Shown here piece after piece: positions 24,409 through 34,166 of a stretch of 64,000 bases of DNA (positions within the stretch are counted from its first letter, which is position 1; each line of letters begins with the position of its first letter). Location: contig NZ_QRDV01000001.1 of NCBI RefSeq assembly GCF_003386165.1, forward strand, positions 124,001 through 188,000, given 5' to 3'. A program made the position numbers and the translations under genes. Origin of the DNA: Winogradskyella eximia (GTDB taxonomy: Bacteria > Bacteroidota > Bacteroidia > Flavobacteriales > Flavobacteriaceae). Under the pieces are notes generated by a model. The model worked only from the letters and a program-made list of their open reading frames with translations. It did no database searches and had not been told where the DNA came from.

Positions 24409-26280
24409 ATGTTTAACGAAGAATATGATGTTATAGTTGTTGGTGCAGGTCACGCAGGAAGTGAAGCTGCTGCGGCTGCTGCAAATATGGGAAGCAAAAC
24501 ATTATTGATTACCATGAATCTTCAAAACATCGCTCAGATGTCTTGTAATCCTGCAATGGGAGGAATAGCAAAAGGACAAATTGTAAGAGAGATTGATGCG
24601 CTTGGAGGTTATAGCGGAATCGTTTCAGACACATCTGCTATACAATTTAAGATGCTTAATAAATCTAAAGGACCTGCAATGTGGAGTCCTAGAGTGCAAT
24701 CTGATAGAATGCGTTTTGCGGAAGATTGGAGAATGCTTTTAGAAGGAACCGAAAATCTTGATTTCTATCAAGAGATGGTATCTGGTCTTATTGTTGAAAA
24801 TCACAAAGTGGTTGGTGTAAAAACATCTCTTGGAGTTGAGGTAAGAGCAAAGTCGGTTGTGCTTACTAATGGAACTTTTTTAAATGGATTAATTCATATT
24901 GGTGATAAGAATTTTGGAGGAGGAAGAGCAGGTGAAAGAGCGGCAACCGGAATTACAGAACAACTTGTAAATTTAGGTTTCGAATCTGGAAGAATGAAAA
25001 CAGGAACACCACCAAGAGTTGATGGTCGTTCTTTAGATTTTTCAAAAATGGTTGAACAACCTGGTGATGAGAATCCTGAAAAATTTTCATATTTGGATAT
25101 TACAAAACCACTAACACATCAGCGTTCTTGTCATTTGACTTATACGAGTGAAGCGGTCCATGATTTATTGCGTGAAGGTTTTGACCGTTCACCAATGTTT
25201 AACGGTCGAATTAAAAGTGTTGGTCCAAGATATTGTCCTTCTATTGAAGATAAAATTAATCGATTTGCTGATAAGGATAGACATCAATTATTTGTAGAAC
25301 CAGAAGGGTGGAATACATGCGAATATTATATAAATGGGTTCTCTACGTCGTTACCAGAAGATGTTCAGTTTAAAGCATTGCGTTCTGTGGTTGGTTTTGA
25401 AAACGTAAAATTCTTTAGACCAGGTTATGCAATTGAATACGATTATTTTCCACCAACCCAATTAAAGCACACATTAGAAACTAAGTTAGTTGAGGGCTTA
25501 TATTTCGCTGGTCAGATAAATGGAACTACGGGTTACGAAGAAGCAGCTTCTCAAGGTTTGATGGCTGGTATTAATGCGTGTTTAAAAGTGCAAGAAAAGG
25601 AAGCGTTTACATTACAGCGTGATGAAGCTTATATTGGCGTTTTGATAGATGACTTAATTACAAAAGGTACTGAAGAGCCTTATAGAATGTTTACATCTCG
25701 TGCAGAATATAGAACGCTTTTAAGGCAAGATAATGCAGACTTTAGGTTAACACCAAAAGGTTATGGTTTAGGTTTAGCATCGGAAAAACGATTAAAGCGT
25801 ATGGAAGAAAAGCAATCTAAATCTGAAGCTTTTGTGCAGTTTTTTAAAGATACAAGTATAACACCAGATGAAGCTAATCCTGTTTTAGAATCTAAGAATT
25901 CTGCAACCGTTAAGCAGCAAGATAAAATGTTTAAGTTATATGCTCGACCAAATATTACAATAGATGATGTACGTAAATTTGAAGCTGTAGAGAATTATAT
26001 TCAGGCTAATGATTTAGATAATGAAGTGATAGAGCAAACCGAAATTCAAGTGAAATATGCTGGGTATATTGAGAAGGAAAAGAACAATGCTGATAAATTA
26101 AATCGATTGGAAAATTTAAAGATTCCTGCTGATTTTGATTATTCAAAATTGAAATCCATGAGTATAGAGGCTAGGCAAAAATTAGATAAAATTAAACCAG
26201 TAACCATTTCTCAAGCATCTCGAATTAGTGGAGTTTCACCTAATGATATTTCTGTTTTACTTGTTTATTTAGGAAGATAA
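24409..26280 (+). CDS. mnmG: tRNA uridine 5-carboxymethylaminomethyl modification enzyme MnmG (GidA)
   Basis: 623 residues, the usual length. With MnmE it forms the cmnm5 group at the wobble uridine of several tRNAs, using FAD, NADH and methylene-THF. Seen: the FAD-binding VIVVGAGHAGSEAAAAAANMG at residues 9-29, the family motif CNPAMGGIAKGQIVREIDALGG near 46-67, GTPPRVDGRS with the conserved region near 200, and GLYFAGQINGTTGYEEAASQG near 365. The C-terminal helical domain ends with ASRISGVSPNDISVLLVYL. Both flanks carry parS palindromes, in keeping with the common placement of gidA near the replication origin. Confidence 0.97.
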   Translation: MFNEEYDVIVVGAGHAGSEAAAAAANMGSKTLLITMNLQNIAQMSCNPAMGGIAKGQIVREIDALGGYSGIVSDTSAIQFKMLNKSKGPAMWSPRVQSDRMRFAEDWRMLLEGTENLDFYQEMVSGLIVENHKVVGVKTSLGVEVRAKSVVLTNGTFLNGLIHIGDKNFGGGRAGERAATGITEQLVNLGFESGRMKTGTPPRVDGRSLDFSKMVEQPGDENPEKFSYLDITKPLTHQRSCHLTYTSEAVHDLLREGFDRSPMFNGRIKSVGPRYCPSIEDKINRFADKDRHQLFVEPEGWNTCEYYINGFSTSLPEDVQFKALRSVVGFENVKFFRPGYAIEYDYFPPTQLKHTLETKLVEGLYFAGQINGTTGYEEAASQGLMAGINACLKVQEKEAFTLQRDEAYIGVLIDDLITKGTEEPYRMFTSRAEYRTLLRQDNADFRLTPKGYGLGLASEKRLKRMEEKQSKSEAFVQFFKDTSITPDEANPVLESKNSATVKQQDKMFKLYARPNITIDDVRKFEAVENYIQANDLDNEVIEQTEIQVKYAGYIEKEKNNADKLNRLENLKIPADFDYSKLKSMSIEARQKLDKIKPVTISQASRISGVSPNDISVLLVYLGR

Positions 26281-26285
26281 AATAA

Positions 26286-26301
26286 TGTTCCACGTGAAAC
26301 A
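26286..26301. other. parS-type ParB-binding site, downstream of mnmG
   Basis: TGTTCCACGTGAAACA fits the parS consensus exactly and lies 5 nt after the mnmG stop. It is the second site of a pair about 1.9 kb apart. Confidence 0.88.
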
Positions 26302-26323
26302 ATTGTTTATTTAGTATAAAAAT

Positions 26324-26472
26324 ACACCCCTAGAATCCCCTCAAGGGGAGAATAGTTCTAACAATGTTTTAGTAATTCTGATTGTAAATATTTGTTTAAA
26401 AAACACCTTTTATTATCAGCTAGTAAAATTTTTAATTTATAAATTATCCCCTTAAGGAGAATCTAGGGATGT
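26324..26472. repeat. Imperfect inverted repeat with 30-bp arms (REP/MITE-like)
   Basis: ACACCCCTAGAATCCCCTCA and the following AGGGGAGAAT (26324-26353) are nearly the reverse complement of 26443-26472. Each arm itself contains a small palindrome around CCCCTnAAGGGG. The C/G-rich arms stand out from the AT-rich surroundings. The 89-bp interior encodes nothing visible. Confidence 0.7.
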
Positions 26473-26554
26473 TAGAAAACTGATTAATATTAGAAGAATA
26501 TTTTTTTTTTAACGCAAAATTGATATTTGATAAACAATAATTACCATCGAATTA

Positions 26555-27415
26555 GTGCCAAACAATAAACAAACATACCTAACCCTAAAAGATCATTCGG
26601 TTTCTCGCGACCAGTTCCAATTATTATATAATAAGGAACTTGATATGTTAGAAACTTTTCCTCAACCAAAGGGAGAAAAGTTGTCTGAATATTATAAAAG
26701 TGAAGACTATATTTCGCACACAGATACGAAGCGAAATCTATTAGAATTTGCATACCACAAAGTGAGGGAAATTTCTCTAAAGCGAAAATTGAAATTGATT
26801 AATTCTTTTAAGTCAGATACTAAATCATTATTGGATATTGGATGCGGAACAGGTGATTTTTTACAAACGGCTTTAAATGATAATTGGAAGGTTACAGGAA
26901 TTGAACCAAACGAAAGCGCGCGTAAAATAGCAAATTCAAAAACTAATAATTCTGTTTTTGAAACTAAGGAATTAGTAAAACTAAAACCTAATAGTTTTGA
27001 CGTTATTACACTTTGGCATGTCTTAGAACATTTACCAGATTTAGAAATGCATACTACATTATTTAAATCACTTTTAAAAACAAATGGCACTTTGGTAATT
27101 GCTGTTCCTAATTATAAAAGTTACGATGCAGAATATTATAAAAACTTTTGGGCAGCTTTTGATGTGCCAAGACATCTTTGGCATTTTTCTAAAATTTCAA
27201 TTTCAGAATTATTTACAACTAAGAATATGACATTGGTAAAAACCTTACCAATGAAATTTGATGCATATTATGTCTGTTTACTTTCCGAAAAATATAAATC
27301 AGGATTTATGAATCCCATCAAAGCATTTTGGATAGGATGGCAATCAAATCGTAAGGCAAAACACTCTAAGGAGTATTCTTCGCATATTTATGTCTTACAG
27401 AATGCTAAATCTTAA
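26555..27415 (+). CDS. Class I SAM-dependent methyltransferase
   Basis: 286 residues from a GTG start; the N-terminal segment LLYNKELDMLETFPQP before the first ATG looks like part of the domain, so I keep the GTG. The SAM-binding motif LLDIGCGTGDFLQ lies near residues 90-102, with motif II GIEPNESA near 115 and the post-motif FDVITLWHVLEHLPD near 150. It resembles the Methyltransf_23 type enzymes next to mnmG in many flavobacteria. The substrate is unknown. Confidence 0.88.
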   Translation: MPNNKQTYLTLKDHSVSRDQFQLLYNKELDMLETFPQPKGEKLSEYYKSEDYISHTDTKRNLLEFAYHKVREISLKRKLKLINSFKSDTKSLLDIGCGTGDFLQTALNDNWKVTGIEPNESARKIANSKTNNSVFETKELVKLKPNSFDVITLWHVLEHLPDLEMHTTLFKSLLKTNGTLVIAVPNYKSYDAEYYKNFWAAFDVPRHLWHFSKISISELFTTKNMTLVKTLPMKFDAYYVCLLSEKYKSGFMNPIKAFWIGWQSNRKAKHSKEYSSHIYVLQNAKS

Positions 27416-27595
27416 TATAAGCAACGCTCTTTTTATATCTTGTACATAAACTTGGAATAACGTCGCTCAATCTTAAAGTGTGCTTAGAAGCCTTTATACG
27501 GCGTCATTTTTAATTGATTTTAATAATTACAAGTAAAAATAATCATAGAAAACATCAATAGTTAAAAAATTAGTGTAATCACAAAGTAACTTTTA

Positions 27596-27603
27596 TACAT
27601 TTG
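27596..27603 (+). promoter_or_regulatory. Bacteroidota -7 element for the OmpH-like gene
   Basis: TACATTTG, exact TAnnTTTG match, 23 nt before the ATG. The rest of the 211-bp gap from 27416 shows no gene. Confidence 0.6.
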
Positions 27604-27626
27604 CAAAAATTAAATCGAAAATAAAA

Positions 27627-28190
27627 ATGAAAAAAATAATTTTAAGTTTAACAGTATTAGTTGCATTAGCATCTTGTCAAGAACAACAGAAAATTGCTTT
27701 CGTTGATAATGGAAAAGTTATTAATGACTATCAAATGAAAATTGATATCGAAGATAAGTTTAAGCAAAAGGATGAAGTGTTTAAATTAAGAATGGATAGT
27801 ATTGGTAAAGCTTTTCAAGCAGAAGCACAAGCGTTTCAAGCTAAAGAACAATCGTTATCTGCTAAAGCACGTCAAGAAATGTATCAAAGTTTAACTCAAA
27901 AACAGCAAGGGTTACAACAACAGTTTCAATATGAGCAACAACAAATGCAACAATTATTTAGTGTAGAAATGGATTCTGTAATTTCTAAGGTGAATACATT
28001 TGTTAATGATTACGGTAAAAAGAATGGTTACACTTATATTTTGGGAAAAAATGAAGCTGGTAGTGTAATGTTCGGAAAAGAAGAGAATGATATTTCTGAA
28101 GCAGTTACAAAAGCTATTAACGCTGCTTATGGAGAAAAAGAGACTAAAACAGAAGATAAATCTGAAGTTGAAGCTACTACTGAGAAGTAA
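27627..28190 (+). CDS. OmpH/Skp-family periplasmic chaperone-like lipoprotein
   Basis: 187 residues. The start (MKKIILSLTVLVALASCQEQ) carries a lipobox with Cys near residue 17, so it is probably membrane-anchored, unlike soluble E. coli Skp. KIAFVDNGKVINDYQ at about 22-36 is the family opening, followed by a Gln/Lys-rich helical hairpin (about 45-125) that forms the tentacles in Skp trimers, and a closing YGKKNGYTYILGKNEAGSVMFG. The C-terminal tail is acidic. It likely guards unfolded outer-membrane proteins in the periplasm. Confidence 0.88.
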   Translation: MKKIILSLTVLVALASCQEQQKIAFVDNGKVINDYQMKIDIEDKFKQKDEVFKLRMDSIGKAFQAEAQAFQAKEQSLSAKARQEMYQSLTQKQQGLQQQFQYEQQQMQQLFSVEMDSVISKVNTFVNDYGKKNGYTYILGKNEAGSVMFGKEENDISEAVTKAINAAYGEKETKTEDKSEVEATTEK

Positions 28191-28212
28191 TTATTTGTTT
28201 ATAATACATATT

Positions 28213-28243
28213 AAAAGCCAAGCTAATTCAGCTTGGCTTTTTT
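28213..28243 (+). terminator. Rho-independent terminator after the OmpH-like gene
   Basis: AAAAGCCAAGCT and AGCTTGGCTTTT form a 12-bp stem with a 5-nt loop and a T run. Confidence 0.93.
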
Positions 28244-28392
28244 GGTTCTGTAGATAAGCCATTTGTTTTAAATTCTGTTAATTTTTCTATTAGTGTTAAT
28301 AATTATAAATAATTTACGTTTTAATCTTTATGTCTGTAACGAATAGGTATTTGTATCGTCTATAGAATAAATCAACCAATCAAAAAACATCA

Positions 28393-30768
28393 ATGAAACA
28401 CTTTTTTTTAGGAATTTTTCTAATATTTAGTGGTGTTATTCTTGCTCAAGAAAGCCACACAATTAGAGGAACAGTAAAGGATTTTAACAATGGGGAAACT
28501 GTATTTGGCGCCTCTGTTTTTCTTAAAGGAACTACTATTGGAGCAACAACTAATGAGTATGGATTTTACTCCATAACTGCACCAAAAGGAAACTATACGT
28601 TAATAGTTTCTTATGTAGGTTTTGAAGACATTTCTCAAGAAATTAGCTTGGATATAGATGAAACTCTCAATTTTGAGATTAAGGAATCTTTGACACAGCT
28701 AGATGAAGTTCTTATTACTTCAGATGAGCCAGAGCGTGTAAATATTAAGAAACCTCAAATGAGTGTTTCTAAGCTTAACGCTTCTACTATAAAGCAAATG
28801 CCTGCCGTTTTAGGTGAGATAGATGTAATTAAATCTATTCAAATGCTCCCAGGAGTTACTAATGGTGGTGAAGGATCAGCAGGATTTAATGTTAGAGGCG
28901 GAGCTGCAGATCAAAACTTAGTGTTATTAGATGAGGCTATAATTTATAATACTTCTCATTTTTTCGGCTTCTTTTCGGTATTTAATACAGATGCTATTAA
29001 GGATATTAAGCTTTATAAAGGTGATATTCCAGCTAAATTTGGCGGTCGCGTATCGTCGGTTTTAGATATTAGACAAAAAGATGGAAACAGTAAAAAACTC
29101 ACTTTAAATGGTGGTATCGGTTTAATATCGAGTCGGTTAGCCGTTGAGGCGCCTTTGTTTAATAAGAAAGGTTCTTTTATTGTTGCTGGTAGAACGTCTT
29201 ATGCACATTTATTTATGCCTTTAATTGAAGATATAGAAGATAGTAAGCTCTCTTTTTACGATATTAATTTAAAGACCAATTATGAAATAAATAAAAATAA
29301 CCGTGTCTATTTATCGGGTTATTTTGGAAGAGATGTCTTTGATATCGCAAACATAATTGAAAATCAATATGGAAATACTACTGGGAACTTGCGATGGAAT
29401 CATGTTTATAATGATAAATTATTTTCTAACTTATCCTTAATTTATAGTAAGTATGATTATCAAATAATTTTAGATTTTATAGAATTAGATTGGATAGCGG
29501 ATATTAAAAATTATAATTTGAAGTATGATTTTGGCTATTATCTCAATGAAAATATAAAATTAGATTTTGGTGCTAGTGGCATTTTGTACAATTTAAATCC
29601 AGGAATAGTTAAGCCAACCTCAGAAAATTCACCAATAAACTATTTAAAATTAGAACAAAAAAGGGCTTTTGAAAGTGGCTTATATGTAAGCGCTGAGCAT
29701 AAAGTAACAGATAAATTAACAGCACAATATGGATTACGATTTAGCAGATTTTCTAGGCTAGGTGGTCAAAACATGACGACCTATTTAAATGATCAACCTG
29801 TAGTCTATAATAACGAAATAGGAATCTACGAAGAAGGTGAGGAGATAGGTGAAACTTTTTATAAGAAAAGTGAGTCTATAGAGACCTTTAATAATTTCGA
29901 ACCTAGATTTGGGCTTTCTTATCAACTAAACGAATCTTCTTCGTTAAAAGCAAGCTATACTAGAACCGCACAGTATTTGCATTTATTGTCTAACACGGCT
30001 TCTGTTACACCTTTAGATGTTTGGACACCAAGTGGTAAATATATTAAGCCACAAAAATCAAATCAATATGCTTTAGGCTACTATAAAAATATTAATGACA
30101 GTAAGTATTCATTAGAGGTAGAAACCTATTATAAAACCACAAAAAATAGAATAGATTATGTTGATGGTTCAAATTTAATAGGAACAAACACCATAGAAAC
30201 CGAAATATTAAATGGTGAGGCAAGAGCGTATGGGCTAGAAGTATTATTACGAAAAAATGAAGGGAAGTTTACCGGATGGCTAGCTTATACATTATCTAAA
30301 TCAGAACAAAGAACACTTGGAGGAAAAGCTGGTGGTCCAGGAATTAACTACGGAAATTGGTATAATACTGCATACGATAGAACACACGATATTTCACTTA
30401 CAGGAATCTACGAATTCAATGATAAATGGAGCTTTAGTGGTAATTTGGTATACCAAACAGGTAGACCGGTAACATATCCTAACAGTCAATATACTTATGA
30501 AGACTTATCAATTGCGAGTTATAAAGGAAGAAACGAAAGTCGCTTGCCAGCATATCATCGTTTAGATGTATCTGCGACCTACTCACCGAGTAGTAGCTCA
30601 ACTAGACGTTGGAAAGGAGAATGGGTTTTTGGAATATATAATATTTATAATCGAAAAAATGCCGCTTCTATTTCATTTAATCAAAATGAAGATACCGGAG
30701 AAAATGAAGCAACCAGAACAGCTATTTTTGGGATAATACCTTCAGTTACTTATAATTTTAAATTTTAA
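28393..30768 (+). CDS. TonB-dependent receptor with carboxypeptidase-like N-terminal domain
   Basis: 791 residues: signal peptide (about 1-19), CarboxypepD_reg-like domain (about 22-110, HTIRGTVKDFNNGETVFGAS), plug domain (about 120-230, with LPGVTNGGEGSAGFNVRGGA and GGRVSSVLDIR), and a C-terminal outer-membrane barrel ending in aromatic YNFKF. It takes up a ligand across the outer membrane, powered by TonB-ExbBD. At under 800 residues it is shorter than SusC-type receptors. Its partner four nt downstream is a DUF4249 lipoprotein in place of SusD, a common Bacteroidota pairing of unknown substrate. Confidence 0.93.
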   Translation: MKHFFLGIFLIFSGVILAQESHTIRGTVKDFNNGETVFGASVFLKGTTIGATTNEYGFYSITAPKGNYTLIVSYVGFEDISQEISLDIDETLNFEIKESLTQLDEVLITSDEPERVNIKKPQMSVSKLNASTIKQMPAVLGEIDVIKSIQMLPGVTNGGEGSAGFNVRGGAADQNLVLLDEAIIYNTSHFFGFFSVFNTDAIKDIKLYKGDIPAKFGGRVSSVLDIRQKDGNSKKLTLNGGIGLISSRLAVEAPLFNKKGSFIVAGRTSYAHLFMPLIEDIEDSKLSFYDINLKTNYEINKNNRVYLSGYFGRDVFDIANIIENQYGNTTGNLRWNHVYNDKLFSNLSLIYSKYDYQIILDFIELDWIADIKNYNLKYDFGYYLNENIKLDFGASGILYNLNPGIVKPTSENSPINYLKLEQKRAFESGLYVSAEHKVTDKLTAQYGLRFSRFSRLGGQNMTTYLNDQPVVYNNEIGIYEEGEEIGETFYKKSESIETFNNFEPRFGLSYQLNESSSLKASYTRTAQYLHLLSNTASVTPLDVWTPSGKYIKPQKSNQYALGYYKNINDSKYSLEVETYYKTTKNRIDYVDGSNLIGTNTIETEILNGEARAYGLEVLLRKNEGKFTGWLAYTLSKSEQRTLGGKAGGPGINYGNWYNTAYDRTHDISLTGIYEFNDKWSFSGNLVYQTGRPVTYPNSQYTYEDLSIASYKGRNESRLPAYHRLDVSATYSPSSSSTRRWKGEWVFGIYNIYNRKNAASISFNQNEDTGENEATRTAIFGIIPSVTYNFKF

Positions 30769-30772
30769 TATC

Positions 30773-31621
30773 ATGAAAAAGTTTATAAAATCATTATTAA
30801 TTTTAATGTCAATAGGTCTTATATCTTGTAGCGATGTTATAGATGTAGAAGTGCCAACTGCAACAGAACGATTGGTTATTGAAGCCTCGTTAGATTGGCA
30901 AAAAGGAACAACAGGTAATAACCAAACAATAAAATTAAGTACATCCACTCCTTATTTTGACACCACAATTAATAATATCGTTGTTGGTGCTTCTGTTAAG
31001 GTGACAAATGTAGATTCTAACGTAGAATACATATTTACAGATCAAAATGATGGCACATATACCATTTCTAACTTTGTTCCTGTAGTTAATAATACCTATA
31101 CTTTAGAAGTCTTATACAATGATGAAATTTATAAAGCAACTGAGACTTTAGTTGCAGTTCCGGCAATAAATGGAGCTGATCAATCCCTTGAAGGAGGATT
31201 TGATGATGAAGTTTTAGATGTTTCAATTTATTGGAATGACCCAATAGACGAAGAGAACTTCTATTTCATTAGGTTTTCTGAAGAACAAGAGAATTTTCCA
31301 GATTTATCAAGCATATCAGATGAGTTTTCAAATGGTAATGAAATGGATTATTTTTTTGAAAATGACAAAGAAGATGATGATGGTAACCCAACTGAATTTT
31401 TAGCCGGAGATGTAGTAGATATAGAATTGTATGGAGTTTCTGAAGGATATTACAATTACATCAGTTTATTAATAGACCAGTACTATGCAGGAGGTGATCC
31501 TTTTAGTTCAGTGCCAGCAGAATTAAGAGGGAATTGTATAAACCTAACCAATGAAAGCAATTATGCTTTTGGATTCTTTAGATTATCGGAATATGATACT
31601 TTAACTTATACATTTGAGTAA
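30773..31621 (+). CDS. DUF4249 family lipoprotein, partner of the TonB receptor
   Basis: 282 residues with a lipoprotein signal (ILMSIGLISCSDV, Cys near residue 16). The mature part starts with EVPTATERLVIEASLDWQKG and a beta-sandwich rich segment, typical of DUF4249, followed by an acidic C-terminal half (NDKEDDDGNPTE). DUF4249 genes nearly always follow a TonB receptor; the product probably sits on the receptor at the cell surface as a ligand-capturing lid. Whether it binds peptide, metal or another ligand is not shown. Confidence 0.88.
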   Translation: MKKFIKSLLILMSIGLISCSDVIDVEVPTATERLVIEASLDWQKGTTGNNQTIKLSTSTPYFDTTINNIVVGASVKVTNVDSNVEYIFTDQNDGTYTISNFVPVVNNTYTLEVLYNDEIYKATETLVAVPAINGADQSLEGGFDDEVLDVSIYWNDPIDEENFYFIRFSEEQENFPDLSSISDEFSNGNEMDYFFENDKEDDDGNPTEFLAGDVVDIELYGVSEGYYNYISLLIDQYYAGGDPFSSVPAELRGNCINLTNESNYAFGFFRLSEYDTLTYTFE

Positions 31622-31657
31622 TTATTTAAGTTAAGCTTTTAATCTATTACAGGATTT

Positions 31658-32812
31658 TTAACCCGATTTCTTATGTAGTAATCGGGTCAATTTAATTGAT
31701 AAATCGGTGAGCACAATCTTAGAATTTCCATTACGCTCTATATGGTAAATAGCATCCTGTAGTTCATCTGATATTTCTAGAATATTAGAGTCGTGAACAA
31801 AAGGCGCAAATTTTGAAAGTTTAAAATCTTCGGATTTTGGCTCCAAATACACCAACTCTTCTGCTTTATAATTAAGTAGTAATGCTTGTCTAAAATAGTT
31901 TAAACAAAAATTGAGGAATTTTTTTTGTGTTTCACGCCCTGTTTTAGCAATTTCTTCAGACCAAGAAATTAAATCGTGAATGGCAGCTTTATTTCCTCTA
32001 GCTTTAAATGCTGCACGAATCCAAAAAACAAACCATTTTTCAAACTGAATATCTTCACTATCGTGATAAATTAAATCGCAAGCTTTGTTATAATTGCCGT
32101 TAGATTGATGCGCAATTTTTATCGCCTCAGATTGCTCAATTTGATAGTTCTTAACTAATGCTTCACAAATGGCCTCTTCCGCTAATGGAGGAAAATGTAA
32201 AATTTGGCAACGCGATTTTATGGTGTTAATTATTTGCTCTTCATCTTCGGCAATAAGAATAAATATGGTTTTTTCTGGGGGCTCTTCAATTAATTTCAAC
32301 AATTTGTTGGCACTGGCAGTGTTCATTTTTTCAGCCATCCAAATAATCATCACTTTGTAGCCACCTTCATAAGATTTTAAAGCAAGAGACTTAACAATCT
32401 GTAAGGCCTCTTCCACACCAATTTGTCCTTGTTTATTATCTACACCAAGTAGTTTATACCAATCAAATAAGTTGCCGTAAGGTTGCTGGTCTAGGAGTTG
32501 TCTCCATTCTTCGAGATAGAAACTTGAAACTGGCTTACTTTTTACTTTATCGCTAGTTGTAACAGGAAAAGCAAAATGTAAATCTGGATGCGAAAAATTT
32601 TTAAATTTTATATTACAAGAATCATTTCCGCCTGTGTTTTCTCCATTAGAGTTATTACACAAAATATATTGTGCATATGCCAAAGCCATTGGCAGTGTTC
32701 CGGATCCCTCTGGACCAACAAATAATTGTGCATGGGCAATTCTCCCTGCATCTACACTTGTGGTGAGGTGATTTTTTATGTGTTTTTGACCTAATACTTC
32801 AGAAAATAACAT
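31658..32812 (-). CDS. holB: DNA polymerase III delta' subunit
   Basis: 384 residues. It is the non-ATPase stator of the clamp loader. Seen: the AAA+ start [14 protein letters not shown] with [13 protein letters not shown] near residues 27-40, where the Walker A Lys is missing (GPEGSGTLP), as expected for delta'. [28 protein letters not shown] near 157-184 and the SRC motif in [13 protein letters not shown] near 200 are clear. Only two Cys remain where other delta' proteins carry a four-Cys zinc ribbon. A TAGTTTTG element ends 4 nt before the ATG. It is divergent from pgk. Confidence 0.93.
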   Translation of the reverse strand: MLFSEVLGQKHIKNHLTTSVDAGRIAHAQLFVGPEGSGTLPMALAYAQYILCNNSNGENTGGNDSCNIKFKNFSHPDLHFAFPVTTSDKVKSKPVSSFYLEEWRQLLDQQPYGNLFDWYKLLGVDNKQGQIGVEEALQIVKSLALKSYEGGYKVMIIWMAEKMNTASANKLLKLIEEPPEKTIFILIAEDEEQIINTIKSRCQILHFPPLAEEAICEALVKNYQIEQSEAIKIAHQSNGNYNKACDLIYHDSEDIQFEKWFVFWIRAAFKARGNKAAIHDLISWSEEIAKTGRETQKKFLNFCLNYFRQALLLNYKAEELVYLEPKSEDFKLSKFAPFVHDSNILEISDELQDAIYHIERNGNSKIVLTDLSIKLTRLLHKKSG

Positions 32813-32816
32813 AAAG

Positions 32817-32824
32817 CAAAACTA
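32817..32824 (-). promoter_or_regulatory. -7 element placed 4 nt before the holB start
   Basis: The minus strand reads TAGTTTTG-CTTT-ATG. As with folB, an exact TAnnTTTG match in this place implies a transcript without a leader. Confidence 0.5.
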
Positions 32825-32850
32825 TATAAAATATTTCTGTTTCTATTCTT

Positions 32851-32858
32851 TATATTTG
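32851..32858 (+). promoter_or_regulatory. Bacteroidota -7 element for pgk
   Basis: TATATTTG, exact TAnnTTTG match, 41 nt before the pgk ATG; back-to-back with the holB element. Confidence 0.55.
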
Positions 32859-32899
32859 TTCTTCAAAATAATTTTTTTTTCACATCTTATTATACGCTC

Positions 32900-34087
32900 A
32901 TGAAGACATTAAACGATTTCAATTTTAAAGATAAAAAAGCATTAATCCGCGTAGATTTTAATGTACCATTAAATGATAAATTTGAGGTAACAGACGCAAC
33001 GAGAATTGTATCTGCAAAACCAACAATTATTAAAATTTTAGAAGATGGTGGTAGCTGTGTTTTAATGTCGCATTTAGGGAGGCCAAAAGGTGTGCAAGAA
33101 GAATTTTCGTTAAAACATATTGTAAATAAGATTGAAGACATATTGGGTGTAGAAGTGAAATTTTCACCAAACTGTGTTGGTCCAGAAGCTGAAAAAATGG
33201 CTAATGCTTTACAACCAGGAGAAATTTTATTACTTGAAAATTTACGTTTTCACGAAGAAGAAACAAAAGGAGATAGAGATTTTGCAAAGCAATTGTCTAA
33301 ACTAGGAGATATCTATGTAAACGATGCTTTTGGTACTGCGCATAGAGCACATGCTTCTACAACTATTGTGGCAGAATTTTTCCCAGAAAACAAATGTTTC
33401 GGAAGCCTTTTAGCACAGGAAATTGAGAGTATTAAAAAGGTGATGGAAGATGGAGAAAAACCTGTTTTAGCCGTTCTTGGTGGTGCAAAAGTATCTTCAA
33501 AAATTACAATAATTGAAAACATATTAGATAAAGTTAATCACTTAATTATTGGAGGTGGTATGACGTTTACGTTTATTAAAGCTCAAGGCGGAAGCATTGG
33601 AGATTCTATTTGCGAAGACGATAAAATGGAATTGGCTTTAGATATTTTAAAACAAGCCGAAGCAAAAGGGGTAAAAATTCATTTACCAGTAGATGTAATT
33701 GCAGCTGATGCTTTTAGTAATGACGCTAATACTCAAGTGGTAGATGTTAAGCATATTCCAGATGGTTGGCAAGGTTTGGATGCTGGTCCTAAATCTATTG
33801 AAAATTTCGATGCTGTTGTTAACGAATGTAAAACGATACTTTGGAATGGTCCATTAGGTGTGTTTGAAATGGAAAATTTCTCTAAAGGCACTATTGAACT
33901 TGGAAACTCTATAGCAAACGCCACTAAAAATGGAGCATTTTCTTTAGTTGGAGGTGGAGACTCCGTTGCAGCTGTAAAACAATTTGGTTTTGAAAACAAA
34001 GTAAGTTACGTTAGTACAGGTGGAGGAGCTATGCTCGAAAGCTTAGAGGGTAAAACCTTACCAGGAATAGCCGCTATATTAGATTAG
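32900..34087 (+). CDS. pgk: Phosphoglycerate kinase
   Basis: 395 residues, standard length. It transfers phosphate between 1,3-bisphosphoglycerate and ADP in glycolysis. Recognised parts: [15 protein letters not shown] at residues 12-26, MSHLGRPKG (substrate-binding loop) near 57, [11 protein letters not shown] near 112, [14 protein letters not shown] near 141, [10 protein letters not shown] near 195, and the C-terminal [13 protein letters not shown] with the helix-start Gly loop near 352, then STGGGAMLE near 375. It is a lone gene, divergent from holB. Confidence 0.98.
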   Translation: MKTLNDFNFKDKKALIRVDFNVPLNDKFEVTDATRIVSAKPTIIKILEDGGSCVLMSHLGRPKGVQEEFSLKHIVNKIEDILGVEVKFSPNCVGPEAEKMANALQPGEILLLENLRFHEEETKGDRDFAKQLSKLGDIYVNDAFGTAHRAHASTTIVAEFFPENKCFGSLLAQEIESIKKVMEDGEKPVLAVLGGAKVSSKITIIENILDKVNHLIIGGGMTFTFIKAQGGSIGDSICEDDKMELALDILKQAEAKGVKIHLPVDVIAADAFSNDANTQVVDVKHIPDGWQGLDAGPKSIENFDAVVNECKTILWNGPLGVFEMENFSKGTIELGNSIANATKNGAFSLVGGGDSVAAVKQFGFENKVSYVSTGGGAMLESLEGKTLPGIAAILD

Positions 34088-34132
34088 TAGTAAAAAAATA
34101 CTATTTTTAGCACTTTCAGCGTTTAGAATACG

Positions 34133-34160
34133 TTGCACACATATTACGAATCAATTTTTG
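34133..34160 (+). promoter_or_regulatory. Possible promoter close to the lytic transglycosylase start
   Basis: TTG (34133-34135), a 17-bp spacer and AATTTTTG (34153-34160, one mismatch from TAnnTTTG) end 6 nt before the ATG at 34167. Confidence 0.35.
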
Positions 34161-34166
34161 TAAACC

